A DNA stretch of 64,000 bases from Trebonia sp963777905 (GTDB lineage: Bacteria > Actinomycetota > Actinomycetes > Streptosporangiales > Streptosporangiaceae), in assembly GCA_963777905.1 (NCBI GenBank), contig CAVZSM010000017.1, positions 124,001 to 188,000 on the forward strand, given 5' to 3'. The notes below the pieces were generated by a model. That model did not search any database. It was given only the letters and a program-made list of their open reading frames with translations, and was not told the DNA's origin. Below, one piece after another: positions 17,301 through 25,929 of the stretch. The number at the start of each line of letters is the position of its first letter. Position 1 is the first letter of the stretch. Both the position numbers and the translations under genes were made by a program.

Positions 17301-17851
17301 ACCAGGGATTCGTCCGGGCGGCGCGGGCGTCCGACGCCCCTGAGCTGGCGCGCGTGCAGGTGGCGAGCTGGCGCGCGTCGTTCGCGGACGCGGTGCCAGA
17401 CGACGTGCTCGCGGAGCTGACCAGCGCCGCCGCCGAGAAGCAGTGGACCGGGCGCTGGCTGGAGGCGATCACGACGCCGCCGACCAGCCGGCACCGGGTG
17501 CACGTGGCGGTCGACGCCGGCAAGACCTCGGTCACGGGGTTCGCCGCCGCCGGGCCCGCCACCGACGGCGACTTGTGGCCGGCCACCGACGCGGAGCTGT
17601 ACGAGCTGCACGTGCTGCCGGACGTGACCGGCCAGGGCCACGGCGGCCGGCTGCTGAACGCGGTCGCCGACACGCTCGCCGAGGACGGCTTCCGGATGGC
17701 GTGCACGTGGGCGCTGTCGGCCGACGGCGGGCGGCTGTCGTTCCTCGAGGCGGCCGGCTGGGCGCCGGACGGCAGCCACAGCAACCTGGACATGGGCGTG
17801 CGAGTGCACGTGGTCCGGCTGCACACCAGGCTGTCACCTGAGCCCGGCTGA
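17297..17851 (+). CDS. GNAT family N-acetyltransferase
   Basis: 184 residues. The start overlaps the ilvD stop (GTGA), so the two are co-translated. Motifs of the GCN5 fold: FVRAARASDAPELARVQVAS at the N-terminus, LYELHVLPDVTGQGHGGRLLNAV for the acetyl-CoA loop (Q/RxxGxG/A as GQGHGG) and ALSADGGRLSFLEAAGW near the end. The acetyl acceptor is not predictable. Linkage to ilvD may simply be transcriptional. Confidence 0.88.
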   Translation: MNQGFVRAARASDAPELARVQVASWRASFADAVPDDVLAELTSAAAEKQWTGRWLEAITTPPTSRHRVHVAVDAGKTSVTGFAAAGPATDGDLWPATDAELYELHVLPDVTGQGHGGRLLNAVADTLAEDGFRMACTWALSADGGRLSFLEAAGWAPDGSHSNLDMGVRVHVVRLHTRLSPEPG

Positions 17852-17872
17852 GTCAGTCGCTCTGCTTTCCAA

Positions 17873-17892
17873 CGGGGGGACCAGTCCCCCCG
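17873..17892. repeat. G6/C6 hairpin between the GNAT gene and menA
   Basis: CGGGGGGA (17873-17880) and TCCCCCCG (17885-17892) pair around CCAG. Similar in core to the hairpin at 5407-5429. It may be a weak terminator after the GNAT gene. Confidence 0.4.
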
Positions 17893-17922
17893 ACCCCCCT
17901 GCGGTACGAATAAGATCCATCA

Positions 17923-18801
17923 GTGGCAAACGCGCGCGAGTGGCTGGCGGGAACCCGGCCCCGAACCCTTCCTGCGGCAGTCGTCCCGGTCCTGATCGGC
18001 TCGGGGGTGGCGGCCGGCTACGGCGAGTTCTCGCTATGGCGGGCGGCGCTCGCGCTGGTCGTGGCGCTCGCGCTGCAAATCGGGGTGAACTTCGCCAACG
18101 ACTACAGCGACGGCGTGCGCGGCTCAGACTCCGCCGAACGGCGAGTCGGGCCGATGCGGCTGGTCGGATCGGGGCTGGCGTCGCCTGGGCAGGTGAAACT
18201 GGCCGCGTTCGGCTGCTTCTTCGTGGCCTGCTGCGCGGGGCTGGCTCTCGCCGCGGTGACGTCCTGGTGGCTGGTGCTGGCCGGCGCGCTCGCGGTGCTC
18301 GCGGCCTGGTTCTACACCGGAGGGTCGCGGCCGTACGGCTACCGCGGGTTCGGCGAGGTTTCCGTGTTCGTCTTTTTCGGCGTCGCTGCCGTCGCGGGGA
18401 CGGCATACGTGCAAATGGGCCGGCTGAGCTGGCTCGGGCTGGCGGCGTCCATTCCGGCCGGCCTGCTGTCCTGCGCGCTGCTCATGGTCAACAACCTGCG
18501 CGACATCCGCTCCGACGGCGAGTCAGGCAAGCGGACGCTCGCGGTGCGCATCGGGGACGCCCGCTCGCGTTCCGTGTACCTGCTGTTCTTGCTTGTGCCG
18601 TTCGCGCTGGCCGCGCTGATCGCCTTCGTCCGGCCGTTCTCCTTGCTCATGCTGTTGGCGCTGCCACTGGCGCTGGCTCCGGTGCGGGCCGTGCGGGGCG
18701 GCGCGTCCGGGCCGGCGCTGATCACGACGCTCGGCCAGACGGGGCGGCTGCAGCTGGCCTTCGGCCTGGCGTTCACCGTCGGGCTCGCGATCCACGGCTA
18801 G
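17923..18801 (+). CDS. menA: 1,4-dihydroxy-2-naphthoate polyprenyltransferase
   Basis: 292 residues, GTG start. A UbiA-superfamily membrane enzyme that joins a polyprenyl chain to dihydroxynaphthoate in menaquinone synthesis. The N-terminal WLAGTRPRTLPAAVVPVLIG is diagnostic of MenA. The first aspartate-rich motif is NFANDYSDGVRGSD, the second NNLRDIRSDGESGKRTLAVR. Eight to nine hydrophobic segments are spread through the protein. No other men genes are in this window. Confidence 0.95.
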   Translation: MANAREWLAGTRPRTLPAAVVPVLIGSGVAAGYGEFSLWRAALALVVALALQIGVNFANDYSDGVRGSDSAERRVGPMRLVGSGLASPGQVKLAAFGCFFVACCAGLALAAVTSWWLVLAGALAVLAAWFYTGGSRPYGYRGFGEVSVFVFFGVAAVAGTAYVQMGRLSWLGLAASIPAGLLSCALLMVNNLRDIRSDGESGKRTLAVRIGDARSRSVYLLFLLVPFALAALIAFVRPFSLLMLLALPLALAPVRAVRGGASGPALITTLGQTGRLQLAFGLAFTVGLAIHG

Positions 18802-18975
18802 TCGGTTTGGCCCCTGTCATCCGGTATGTCGATGATCATGCCTGAAACATCCAATCCAGCGAGGTTAATGCGCATCTAAATATTGTCCGGATATTACGTG
18901 CCGACTTATGACGACGCGATAACCTGCGAAGCGAATCCCTCGTTCGGGCGGAACCAAGCAATGGGAGGGACTTGG

Positions 18976-19806
18976 GTGGAGTACCGGGAGGCCGAGCTGC
19001 GAGAGGTCGTGCCGAGTGGCGTGCCGGATGACGACCCGGCGCGATTCCTGCGCGAACTGCGTCAGCTCCGGAACGGAGCAGGGCTCGAACACGTCGAACT
19101 CGCGGCACGCGCGCACTACCCGTGCGATGCCATCCTGGCGGCCGAGGCGGGCCCGGCGCTGCCGGACCTGCCGGTGCTTTCCGCCTACGTCCAGGGCTGT
19201 GGCGGCACCGTCACCGACTGGGAGGAACGGTGGCGGACGCTGACCCGGTCCCCGGCTCTGACGTTGCTGCCGACGCGGGATGCGGGAGGTTCTGACGCGG
19301 CGGCCGCGGGCGCGCGCATCGGATCGGTCAGCCTCGCCGCGGACGCCCACGACCCGGCGATCATCATGGCCGCCCTGGGGCGAGTCGCCAACGGCATCGC
19401 GCCCGAGCCCGCGCCGGAGCGCTCCCTCTTCACGCCGGCCTCAGCCGCCAAGGTCGCGGCCTCAGCCCCTCCGGTACTCGAACAGGCCTCAGTGTTCGCG
19501 GCTGCCCCTGCCGCTAGCTCGGCGCCCGCGGCTGCACCCGCCGCTAGCTCGGCGCCCGCCGTCAGCTCAATGCCTCGGTCGCTCACGCCCGACCCGGCCG
19601 ACGTGGCTGGCGCTACCGCCGCCTCGGGCACCGCCCGGGTGCCGGGTGGCGCGGGCACGCAGGGCCAGGCACTGTCAGCCGTGAAGCCGGTGTCCACGGC
19701 CGGGCGCGCCCCCAATGCCCGGCGCCCCGTGGTGTCCAAGCCACTGATCGTCATGGTCGTGATCCTCGTGTGCCTGGCCGCCATCATCTGGGCGCTCTTC
19801 TCCTAG
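18976..19806 (+). CDS. Tail-anchored protein with WEERW-type helix-turn-helix-like domain
   Basis: 276 residues from GTG 18976, chosen because GGGAGGG (18963-18969) lies 6 nt upstream. The frame is open further up, with ATG 18961 and TTG 18883 as weaker choices. Residues about 22-88 form an XRE-like helical domain (ARFLRELRQLRNGAGLEHVE, DLPVLSAYVQGCGGTVTDWEERW) that closely matches the C-terminal domain of the repeat protein at 21759-24383. The middle is Ala/Pro/Ser-rich with a repeated AAPAASSAP unit. The last 21 residues (LIVMVVILVCLAAIIWALFS) are one membrane span, so the domain faces the cytoplasm. Function unknown; it converges on the SPFH/NfeD pair. Confidence 0.75.
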   Translation: MEYREAELREVVPSGVPDDDPARFLRELRQLRNGAGLEHVELAARAHYPCDAILAAEAGPALPDLPVLSAYVQGCGGTVTDWEERWRTLTRSPALTLLPTRDAGGSDAAAAGARIGSVSLAADAHDPAIIMAALGRVANGIAPEPAPERSLFTPASAAKVAASAPPVLEQASVFAAAPAASSAPAAAPAASSAPAVSSMPRSLTPDPADVAGATAASGTARVPGGAGTQGQALSAVKPVSTAGRAPNARRPVVSKPLIVMVVILVCLAAIIWALFS

Positions 19807-19828
19807 GGTCCGTCCCCAATCAAAAGAG

Positions 19829-19870
19829 CGCGGGGACTTTGACCGGGTTTTTCCCGGCAAAGTCCCCGCG
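19829..19870. terminator. Long hairpin between convergent genes
   Basis: CGCGGGGACTTTG (19829-19841) pairs with CAAAGTCCCCGCG (19858-19870). Inside, CCGGG-TTTTT-CCCGG extends the stem past one bulged A. It separates the WEERW/TM gene from the reverse-strand SPFH gene and suits a bidirectional terminator. Confidence 0.65.
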
Positions 19871-19894
19871 ATCATTCGAGGCTAGGGACTGCCC

Positions 19895-21067
19895 CTACCC
19901 AGCGTCTTCCTCAGTGGGGCTGGCGTAGTTCGTGGGACTGCCGTTGCTCGCGGGCCCCGGTTGCACGGGGAGCGTGCCGCCCAGCGGCAGCACCGCCGCG
20001 GCCGCGATCGCGGTCGCCTCGCGCTCGGCCTCCGCGGCCGCGATGTCCGCCTCGCTCGGCTCGTTAGCACGTGGCGCTCCGGCGCCAGGCTCAAGAGCGG
20101 CAGGCGCACCATCGCCCGGCTGCACGGCCGGCCCGCCAGCGCCCTGTCCGACGGCCGCAGGCGTGCCGCCGGCGGCCCCGGCCTCGACGCTTCCGCTGAA
20201 CGCGCTCGTCACCGCCTTCAGCGCCGACGTCACCTCGCTGGGGATCACCCAGAACGTGTTCCCCGCGCCGGCGGCGATCTGCGGGAGCGTCTGCAGGTAC
20301 TGGTAGGCGAGCAGCTTGGGGTCCGGGTCGTTGCGGTGGATCGACTCGAAGACCTGGTTGATCGCCTGCGCCTCGCCCTCCGCCCGGAGGATCGCGGCCT
20401 GCTTGTCGCCCTCGGCGCGCAGGATCTTGCTCTTCTTGTCGCCTTCCGCGGTGAGGATCTGCGACTGCCTCCCGCCCTCGGCCGTGAGGATCGCGGCGCG
20501 CTTCTCCCGCTCGGCGCGCATCTGCTTCTCCATCGCGTCCTTGACGGACTTCGGCGGGTCGATCGCCTTGATCTCCACCCGGGTCACCCGGATACCCCAC
20601 TTGCCCGACGCGTCGTCGAGCACGCCACGCAGCAGCGTGTTGATCTTGTCTCTGGACGTTAGCGTCTGCTCCAGGTCCATCGAGCCGATGACCGACCGCA
20701 GCATGGTGGCCGTGAGCTGCTCGATCGCCAGAATGTAGTTGACGATCTCGTAGTCCGCCGCCTTCGGGTCGGTCACCTGGAAGAACAGCACCGTGTCGAT
20801 CTGGACCACCAGGTTGTCCTCGGTGATCACCGGCTGGCTGTCGAACGAGACGACCTGCTCGCGCAGGTCGATCTGCGCCTTCACCCGGTCGACGAACGGC
20901 ACGATGAAGTTCATCCCTGGCTCGAGTGTCTTGCGGTACCGGCCGAAACGCTCAACGTTCCGCGCCCGCGCCTGCGGCACGATGCGGATAGAGCGCACTA
21001 CCGTCAAAACCGTCAGAACGACGGCGAGGACGATCACCACGGCAATGATGATCTCCGCGATAACCAT
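19895..21067 (-). CDS. SPFH/band 7 (stomatin-like) membrane protein
   Basis: 390 residues. An N-terminal membrane segment (MVIAEIIIAVVIVLAVVLTV) is followed by the SPFH domain (IRIVPQARARNVERFGRYRK, GMNFIVPFVDRVKAQIDLRE, QVIDTVLFFQVTDPKAADYE-like sequence). Then comes a helical region with an 11-residue repeat (AAILTAEG, SQILTAEGDKK, SKILRAEGDKQ, AAILRAEGEAQ). The last 110 residues are Gly/Ala/Pro-rich and probably disordered, longer than in most bacterial stomatins. Such proteins oligomerise into membrane microdomain scaffolds and pair with NfeD proteins, as here: the NfeD gene lies 2 bp upstream. Confidence 0.93.
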   Translation of the reverse strand: MVIAEIIIAVVIVLAVVLTVLTVVRSIRIVPQARARNVERFGRYRKTLEPGMNFIVPFVDRVKAQIDLREQVVSFDSQPVITEDNLVVQIDTVLFFQVTDPKAADYEIVNYILAIEQLTATMLRSVIGSMDLEQTLTSRDKINTLLRGVLDDASGKWGIRVTRVEIKAIDPPKSVKDAMEKQMRAEREKRAAILTAEGGRQSQILTAEGDKKSKILRAEGDKQAAILRAEGEAQAINQVFESIHRNDPDPKLLAYQYLQTLPQIAAGAGNTFWVIPSEVTSALKAVTSAFSGSVEAGAAGGTPAAVGQGAGGPAVQPGDGAPAALEPGAGAPRANEPSEADIAAAEAEREATAIAAAAVLPLGGTLPVQPGPASNGSPTNYASPTEEDAG

Positions 21068-21069
21068 GG

Positions 21070-21498
21070 CTACTCCCGGGGGTAAACGAGGGCGGTGGCG
21101 CCCTCGATCTGCATGACGTCGACGAGGTGGCCGACGGGGATGACCAGCGTCTCATCGTAAGGGCGCGCCGACCATTCTTCGCCGCCGATGCGGACCCGGC
21201 CACTGTGCCTGGTGACCTCTTCGAGCACGTTGGCCGACCGCCCGACCAAGGCGGCGGAACCGGTCCTGAGCAGTGGCGGCTGCTTGACGTGGCGCCTGGC
21301 GATAGGAAGCACGAAGCCGAGGCCCGCGCCCGATGCCACCACGAATGCGAGCAGTTGCAATGGCAGGCCGACTTGCAGCGCGCCGACACCCGCGGCGACC
21401 AGCGCGCCGACCGCGATGATGCCGAGCGCGAACGTGGTGGTCATCAGCTCGGCCACGCCGAGCACTGCCGCCACAATCAGCCAGACGATCCATGCCAT
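21070..21498 (-). CDS. NfeD family membrane protein (short form)
   Basis: 142 residues from ATG 21498 (GGAG 5 nt upstream). The frame is open to 21543, but the upstream part is basic and unsupported. Three hydrophobic segments (about 1-20, 26-48, 50-75) precede a C-terminal OB-fold domain (GRSANVLEEVTRHSGRVRIG, EEWSARPYDETLVIPVGHLV) typical of NfeD1b. There is no ClpP-like protease domain. It is encoded directly before the SPFH protein and is its expected partner. Confidence 0.92.
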   Translation of the reverse strand: MAWIVWLIVAAVLGVAELMTTTFALGIIAVGALVAAGVGALQVGLPLQLLAFVVASGAGLGFVLPIARRHVKQPPLLRTGSAALVGRSANVLEEVTRHSGRVRIGGEEWSARPYDETLVIPVGHLVDVMQIEGATALVYPRE

Positions 21499-21704
21499 GG
21501 CCGCTCCGGAACGGAACTTCCGCGCGGCGAGTTGGCGCCGCAATGCCGTTGGCGCGGGCGAGACGCTCGTGCCTTCGCTTCAAATGTAGTCCCGCACGCA
21601 AGGCCCGCACCAGCCGCCGCGTGGCAGCGCCTGCCCGGGTGAAATAAACACATGTCGAACTAGGGCAATTACTCGTCCGGCCCTTTCCCGGTGCCCCGCC
21701 GACC

Positions 21705-21710
21705 TACACT
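21705..21710 (+). promoter_or_regulatory. Possible -10 element of the repeat-protein gene
   Basis: TACACT at 21705-21710, about 48 bp before the GTG at 21759, fits the TAnnnT pattern of actinobacterial -10 boxes. No good -35 is seen at the expected spacing. Confidence 0.3.
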
Positions 21711-21758
21711 CGTCTGGGTGAGTGCCGCACGCCGGCTGTGGTGTCCAGGAGGTAGCGG

Positions 21759-24383
21759 GTGAATCGTCGGGACGGTGGGCCGGGCCGCGGCGCAGGGGGC
21801 AAGGGCACCGCCAGCGCCGCATACCCCGACGACGCTTATCTCGACCCGGCAGCTTACCCCGTCGATCCCGGTTACCGCGGATACTCGGGAGGCGACCGCC
21901 TCCGCCCCGGGGACATGCCAGCAGGACCGCCGCGTCCCCGCGCCGAGCGCACCATGCCACCGCGCGCGGGTTCTTCGCCGCGGCCAGGCCGGCAGTCGGC
22001 GCGCGACACCGGCGGCTTCAGCCGCATGGGGCCCCGTCAGGACGACGCCCCTCCCGCCGGCGCCCGTCCCCGGCCGCGACCGGGTGGCGGCCGGCCGCGA
22101 CCGCAGAGTACGGGTCGCTCTCGCCCCTCGGGGCGGGATGACATTTTTATCCCGAACGAATCGTGGGCTCCGCCCAGTGGCCGCCCTGCTCCCCCGCGTG
22201 GACCGCGCACAGGCGGGGTCCCCGGTCCCGCGCCTGGCGGTCCCCGGGCGGGCGGCCCCGCTCAAGGACCGGCCGCCGACCGTCCGGGACGACAGGGACG
22301 GCCAGACCCGAGGCACGAACAAGGCCCTAACGCCGGCTATGACGCGGCCCCCGAATACGCGCCTTCCGGCCAGGACCGGCGGCAGCGGCCAGTCCCGGGC
22401 AGGCCGGACGCCCCAGGCAGCTCGAAGTACGGTCCCGGCCGGGGCCAGCGCGGTGCAGAGCAGGGTCAGCGGCGATACGGTCCGCGCCAGCCAGGGCCCG
22501 ACCGGTACGGCGCCGACGAATACGGTCCTGACCAGCGTGGCGGCCAGTACGGCGACGAGCGGTACGGGGCTGACCAGCACGGCACCAGGCAGTATGGCCC
22601 CGGCCAGTACAGGCCTGACCGCGGGCGGGACCGGCGCGGCGCTGACCAGTACGGCTCAGGAGAGTCCGGGCCTGACCAATACGGGCCTGAGGGGTACGGG
22701 CCGGGCCAGTACGGCGCTGACCAGCGCGGCCCTGAGCAATACGAACCCGACCGGTACGGACCTGAGGCGTACGGCGCTGAGCGCTACGCTCCTGAGCAGC
22801 ATGGCGCTGACCAGCGCGGGCCTGAACAATACGCGCCCGACCAGTACGGACCTGAGGCGTACGGCGGTGAGCAGCACGGCCCCGGCCAGCAGGGCCCTGA
22901 ATACTACGGCGCTGGCCAGCACGGGCCTGGGCCGTACGGACCTGAGCAGCACCACTCCGGCCAGTACGGACCTGACCAGTACGGCCGTGAGCAGTACGGG
23001 CCTGGCCAGTACGGCGCGGACCAGTACGGACCTGAGCAGCACCACTCCGGCCAGCACCGGCCAGAGCAGTACGGGGCTGAGCAGCACCACTCCGGCCGGT
23101 ACGGGCCTGACCAGTACGGACCTGAGGCGTACGGCGCTGAGCAGTATGGGGCTGAACAGGGCGGCACCGGGCGGTACGGCGCTGACTGGTACGGGCCTGA
23201 CCAGCATGGCCCCGAACAGGACGGGCCTGGCCCGTACGGGGCCGAGCAGTACGGGGCTGAGCAGTACGGGCCTGAGCAATTCGGGGCCGCGCAGGCGGGG
23301 CCGGCCGGGCCAGAGGCGTTCGGGCCAGGAGCGTTCCCCTCGGACGCGTTCGCGGCGGGAGAACCAGGCTCGGCGTCGTACGGGCCGGGAACGCGAGCCA
23401 ATGGCGCGGCCGGGCAGCCGTATCCCGGCGCCGGCGCGGGTCCCTATGCGCCAGGCGGGCACCCGTACGGCCCGGGCGCGGGCGAATTCGGACCAGGGAA
23501 CGCGGGGCCGTACGGGCCCGGCCACCCGGACTCCGGCTACGGTCAGGCCTCGCCGGGCTGGGCCGGAGGACGCGGAGGACCCGGGCCAATGGGGCCGGGC
23601 GGTCCCAGACAGCCTGGCGCGGGTCCTGGTCAGTCCGGCCCCGGGTATCCCGGTGGCGGTCCGAACGGTCCGGGACAGCCCGGACCCGGCGGGTACGGTC
23701 CAGGGGCGCCCGGCGGCGGACGCGGAACGCGCTGGCCGGGCGGTCAGCCGCCCCAGGCGCCCCAGGCGCCCCAGCCGCCCCAAGGGCAGCCCCAGCCAGG
23801 CGGCGGGGCGGGCCGTCTCGGCGATCTGCCGCGCGACGGGGTCCATCCCGGCACCCGCACGACCGGGTCGTGGGATCGGACAGGCGGCACCGTGATCAGG
23901 CAACGCGACAGCGCGCTGCCCGACCCGCCGCCGAACGCCAAGGGCCCCATCGCGGCGATCGAGAACGACAACATAGGCGCGTTCGCCCGCGACCTGCGGG
24001 TGCTGCGCTCCAAGGCCAGGCTGGACTATCCCGACATGGCGGAGAAGTCGCATTACACGATGCGGACCCTCGCGTCGGCGGCCGGCGGCCTCAGGCTGCC
24101 CACGCTGCCGGTGCTGATCGCCTACGTGAAGGCCTGTGCCGGAGACGTCGCCGAGTGGGAAGAGCGCTGGGGGAAGCTGGTCAGGTCGGGGAAGAAGGGC
24201 CAGACCGCGCTCCCCGCCGCCGGCACGAACACCGCCAACGACGAGCCCGGCGTCGTCGCGGACGGCCTGCCCGGCTCCGCCCAGGCGAGCCCTGGCGAGC
24301 CAGGCCAGGCCCCGCCGAACCCGCCGCGGTCCGGTGAGGTCTACGTCATCACGTCGGCCAAGCCCCGCGAGGAGCATTGGTAA
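21759..24383 (+). CDS. Giant YGPxQ pentapeptide-repeat protein with C-terminal WEERW domain
   Basis: 874 residues, GTG start preceded by AGGAGG. Residues 1-235 are Gly/Pro/Arg-rich with one distinct patch (DDIFIPNESWAP). Residues about 238-510 are tandem five-residue units of the form YG(P/A)(E/D/G)Q, with recurring variants such as YGPEQHHSGQ and YGPEAYGAEQ. Residues about 515-690 are Gly/Pro-rich (YGPG, GPGQPG). The C-terminal domain (about 730-815) reads NDNIGAFARDLRVLRSKARL and LPVLIAYVKACAGDVAEWEE, an XRE-like helical fold shared with the tail-anchored protein at 18976-19806. There is no signal peptide or membrane span. The Tyr/Gln/Gly repeat resembles phase-separating low-complexity domains (inference). 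Divergent from nfeD. Confidence 0.85.
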   Translation: MNRRDGGPGRGAGGKGTASAAYPDDAYLDPAAYPVDPGYRGYSGGDRLRPGDMPAGPPRPRAERTMPPRAGSSPRPGRQSARDTGGFSRMGPRQDDAPPAGARPRPRPGGGRPRPQSTGRSRPSGRDDIFIPNESWAPPSGRPAPPRGPRTGGVPGPAPGGPRAGGPAQGPAADRPGRQGRPDPRHEQGPNAGYDAAPEYAPSGQDRRQRPVPGRPDAPGSSKYGPGRGQRGAEQGQRRYGPRQPGPDRYGADEYGPDQRGGQYGDERYGADQHGTRQYGPGQYRPDRGRDRRGADQYGSGESGPDQYGPEGYGPGQYGADQRGPEQYEPDRYGPEAYGAERYAPEQHGADQRGPEQYAPDQYGPEAYGGEQHGPGQQGPEYYGAGQHGPGPYGPEQHHSGQYGPDQYGREQYGPGQYGADQYGPEQHHSGQHRPEQYGAEQHHSGRYGPDQYGPEAYGAEQYGAEQGGTGRYGADWYGPDQHGPEQDGPGPYGAEQYGAEQYGPEQFGAAQAGPAGPEAFGPGAFPSDAFAAGEPGSASYGPGTRANGAAGQPYPGAGAGPYAPGGHPYGPGAGEFGPGNAGPYGPGHPDSGYGQASPGWAGGRGGPGPMGPGGPRQPGAGPGQSGPGYPGGGPNGPGQPGPGGYGPGAPGGGRGTRWPGGQPPQAPQAPQPPQGQPQPGGGAGRLGDLPRDGVHPGTRTTGSWDRTGGTVIRQRDSALPDPPPNAKGPIAAIENDNIGAFARDLRVLRSKARLDYPDMAEKSHYTMRTLASAAGGLRLPTLPVLIAYVKACAGDVAEWEERWGKLVRSGKKGQTALPAAGTNTANDEPGVVADGLPGSAQASPGEPGQAPPNPPRSGEVYVITSAKPREEHW
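22480..23290 (+). repeat. 15-bp tandem repeat array coding YGPxQ units
   Basis: About 50 imperfect units of the type TACGG(G/C)CCTGA(C/G)CAG. They are in phase with the gene; most variation is in codon 3-4 wobble and in the acidic residue. Because the unit is a multiple of three and rich in G and C, several other frames are also free of stops through this stretch. Repeat-number change by recombination is likely. Confidence 0.8.
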
Positions 24384-25240
24384 CGCCCGCAAAACCCGCC
24401 CGTGAAAGAATCGGCAGCGTGCTGCCTCCGGACAACCACGTACATACGGAATGGTCGTACGACACGTCCGCTGAGGCGTCAATGGCACGCAGCTGCGAGC
24501 AAGCGCTGGCCATCGGACTGCCCGGGGTCGCCTTCACGGAACACCTCGAGTTCACCGCAGGCGGAGAAGGGGACGCGATCGCCGGGGTGGCCACGGACGC
24601 CCGCTGGTGGACCCGCATCAAGCCGCTGGACGTGACCGGGTACCTGGCCTCGGTCGCGGACTGCCGCGAGCGGTTCCCCGGGCTGCGCATCCTGTCCGGC
24701 GTCGAAACAGGCGAGTCGCACCTGTTCGCCGCAAGCGCGGGCGCGGTGGTGCACGGCCACCACTTTGACCGGGTGCTCGGCTCGCTGCACGCGGTCCCCT
24801 ACAAGGGCAGGCTGGTCGCGGCGGATGCCCTGTTCGGCAACATGCCCGACGACGACGTAATGAGCTACTACTTCGCCGAACTGCTCCAGCTGATCGAGCG
24901 CAGCGACCTGTTCGAGGTGCTCGCGCACCTGGACTTCCCGCGCCGGTACTGGCCCAAGGGGGCGCACCTGTACCGGGAAGAGGACTTCGAGGAGGAGTAC
25001 AGGACCGTGCTGAGCGCGCTGGCCGGGACCGGGCGGGTGCTCGAGGTCAACACGAAGTCGCCGCTGGCGTCCGTCGACCTGATCCGGTGGTGGCGGGACG
25101 TGGGGGGAACGGCGGTGTCGTTCGGCAGCGACGCGCACCTGCCGCAGCGGGTGGGTGACCGCTTCAAGCTCGCCGTGGACGTTGTCGAGGCGGCCGGCTT
25201 CCGGGCGGGCCGCTACCCGTACGACTTCTGGCGGGTCTAG
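24377..25240 (+). CDS. PHP-domain phosphatase, histidinol-phosphatase type
   Basis: About 273-287 residues. Metal-binding motifs of the PHP fold in order: DNHVHTEWSYD, FTEHLEF, SGVETGES, GSLHAVPY, LAHLDFPRRY and the final SFGSDAHLP. The arrangement fits HisK/HisJ-like histidinol-phosphate phosphatases, but no his genes are near, so another phosphomonoester is possible. Candidate starts are TTG 24377 (overlapping the repeat gene's stop by 7 bp) and GTG 24419 (VLPPDNHVH); the second gives the more typical N-terminus. Confidence 0.88.
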   Translation: MVTPAKPARERIGSVLPPDNHVHTEWSYDTSAEASMARSCEQALAIGLPGVAFTEHLEFTAGGEGDAIAGVATDARWWTRIKPLDVTGYLASVADCRERFPGLRILSGVETGESHLFAASAGAVVHGHHFDRVLGSLHAVPYKGRLVAADALFGNMPDDDVMSYYFAELLQLIERSDLFEVLAHLDFPRRYWPKGAHLYREEDFEEEYRTVLSALAGTGRVLEVNTKSPLASVDLIRWWRDVGGTAVSFGSDAHLPQRVGDRFKLAVDVVEAAGFRAGRYPYDFWRV

Positions 25241-25255
25241 GCGATCTGTTCCAGC

Positions 25256-25912
25256 TCACGCCAGGCTGTCGCTGATGAAGGCGAAGGTGCGTTCCTCGAG
25301 CTGACGGCGGGCGGCCTCGGGAACAGCGCGCAGCGGCCCTTCCCCGGTGAGCACGGCCAGTCCGTGCACCGTGGACCAGATGGGGTACTCGAGGCCCACG
25401 CGGCGCCGCTGGTCGAGTATGCCGGCGGCGACGAGCTCGTCGAGCGCGGCGCGAAGCTGCCCTAGCGGCGTGCGGTCCGGTCCGTCCCCGCCGGCCTGAG
25501 CGTCGTACGCGTGCTGCTGCGGCACGGCGAACGCGGTGGCGAACAGCCCCGGTTCCTCGTGCGCGAAGTCCAGGTACGCCCGGCCGATCTCGCCCAGCCG
25601 GCTGCGGGCCGCGCCCGGATCGCCATACGCGCCCGGCACGCTGGCGACTCCGGCTGCCATGCGGTCGGCGAGCTCGCGCATCGCCGCCGCGCAGACCGCG
25701 GCGAGCAACTCGTCGCGATCGGCGAAGTGCCGGTAGGCGGCGTTGGGCACCACGCCCACCATGCGGGTCGCCTCGCGGAGCACGACGGCTTCCGGGCCGC
25801 CCGCCCTGGCCAGCTCGAGCCCGGCGGCCACGAGACCGTCACGGACCGCGCCTCGCGGGCGGCGCCGCCGCTGCGCCTGGGGTTTCTCCGCTGCTGATCG
25901 GCCGGTCATCAC
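25256..25912 (-). CDS. TetR family transcriptional regulator
   Basis: 218 residues. The N-terminal HTH is RDGLVAAGLELARAGGPEAV, LREATRMVGVVPNAAYRHFA and DRDELLAAVCAAAM. The C-terminal ligand domain (WHG-like, EEPGLFATAFAVPQQHAYDA) differs between members, and the ligand is unknown. It is divergent from the alpha/beta hydrolase across an 81-bp gap with two similar operator-like boxes, so it most probably represses itself and the hydrolase-carbonic anhydrase pair. Confidence 0.93.
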   Translation of the reverse strand: MMTGRSAAEKPQAQRRRRPRGAVRDGLVAAGLELARAGGPEAVVLREATRMVGVVPNAAYRHFADRDELLAAVCAAAMRELADRMAAGVASVPGAYGDPGAARSRLGEIGRAYLDFAHEEPGLFATAFAVPQQHAYDAQAGGDGPDRTPLGQLRAALDELVAAGILDQRRRVGLEYPIWSTVHGLAVLTGEGPLRAVPEAARRQLEERTFAFISDSLA

Positions 25913-25929
25913 GGCACCAGGATAACAAA

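Noticed and set aside
22480..23290. CRISPR-like array
   Set aside because: Units are 15-bp, contiguous, without spacers and in coding phase.
22327..24488. Long reverse-strand and alternate forward open frames through the repeat-protein gene
   Set aside because: They arise because a GC-rich 15-bp repeat lacks stops in several frames. Only the frame starting at GTG 21759 has a ribosome site, regular third-position GC and a recognisable C-terminal domain.
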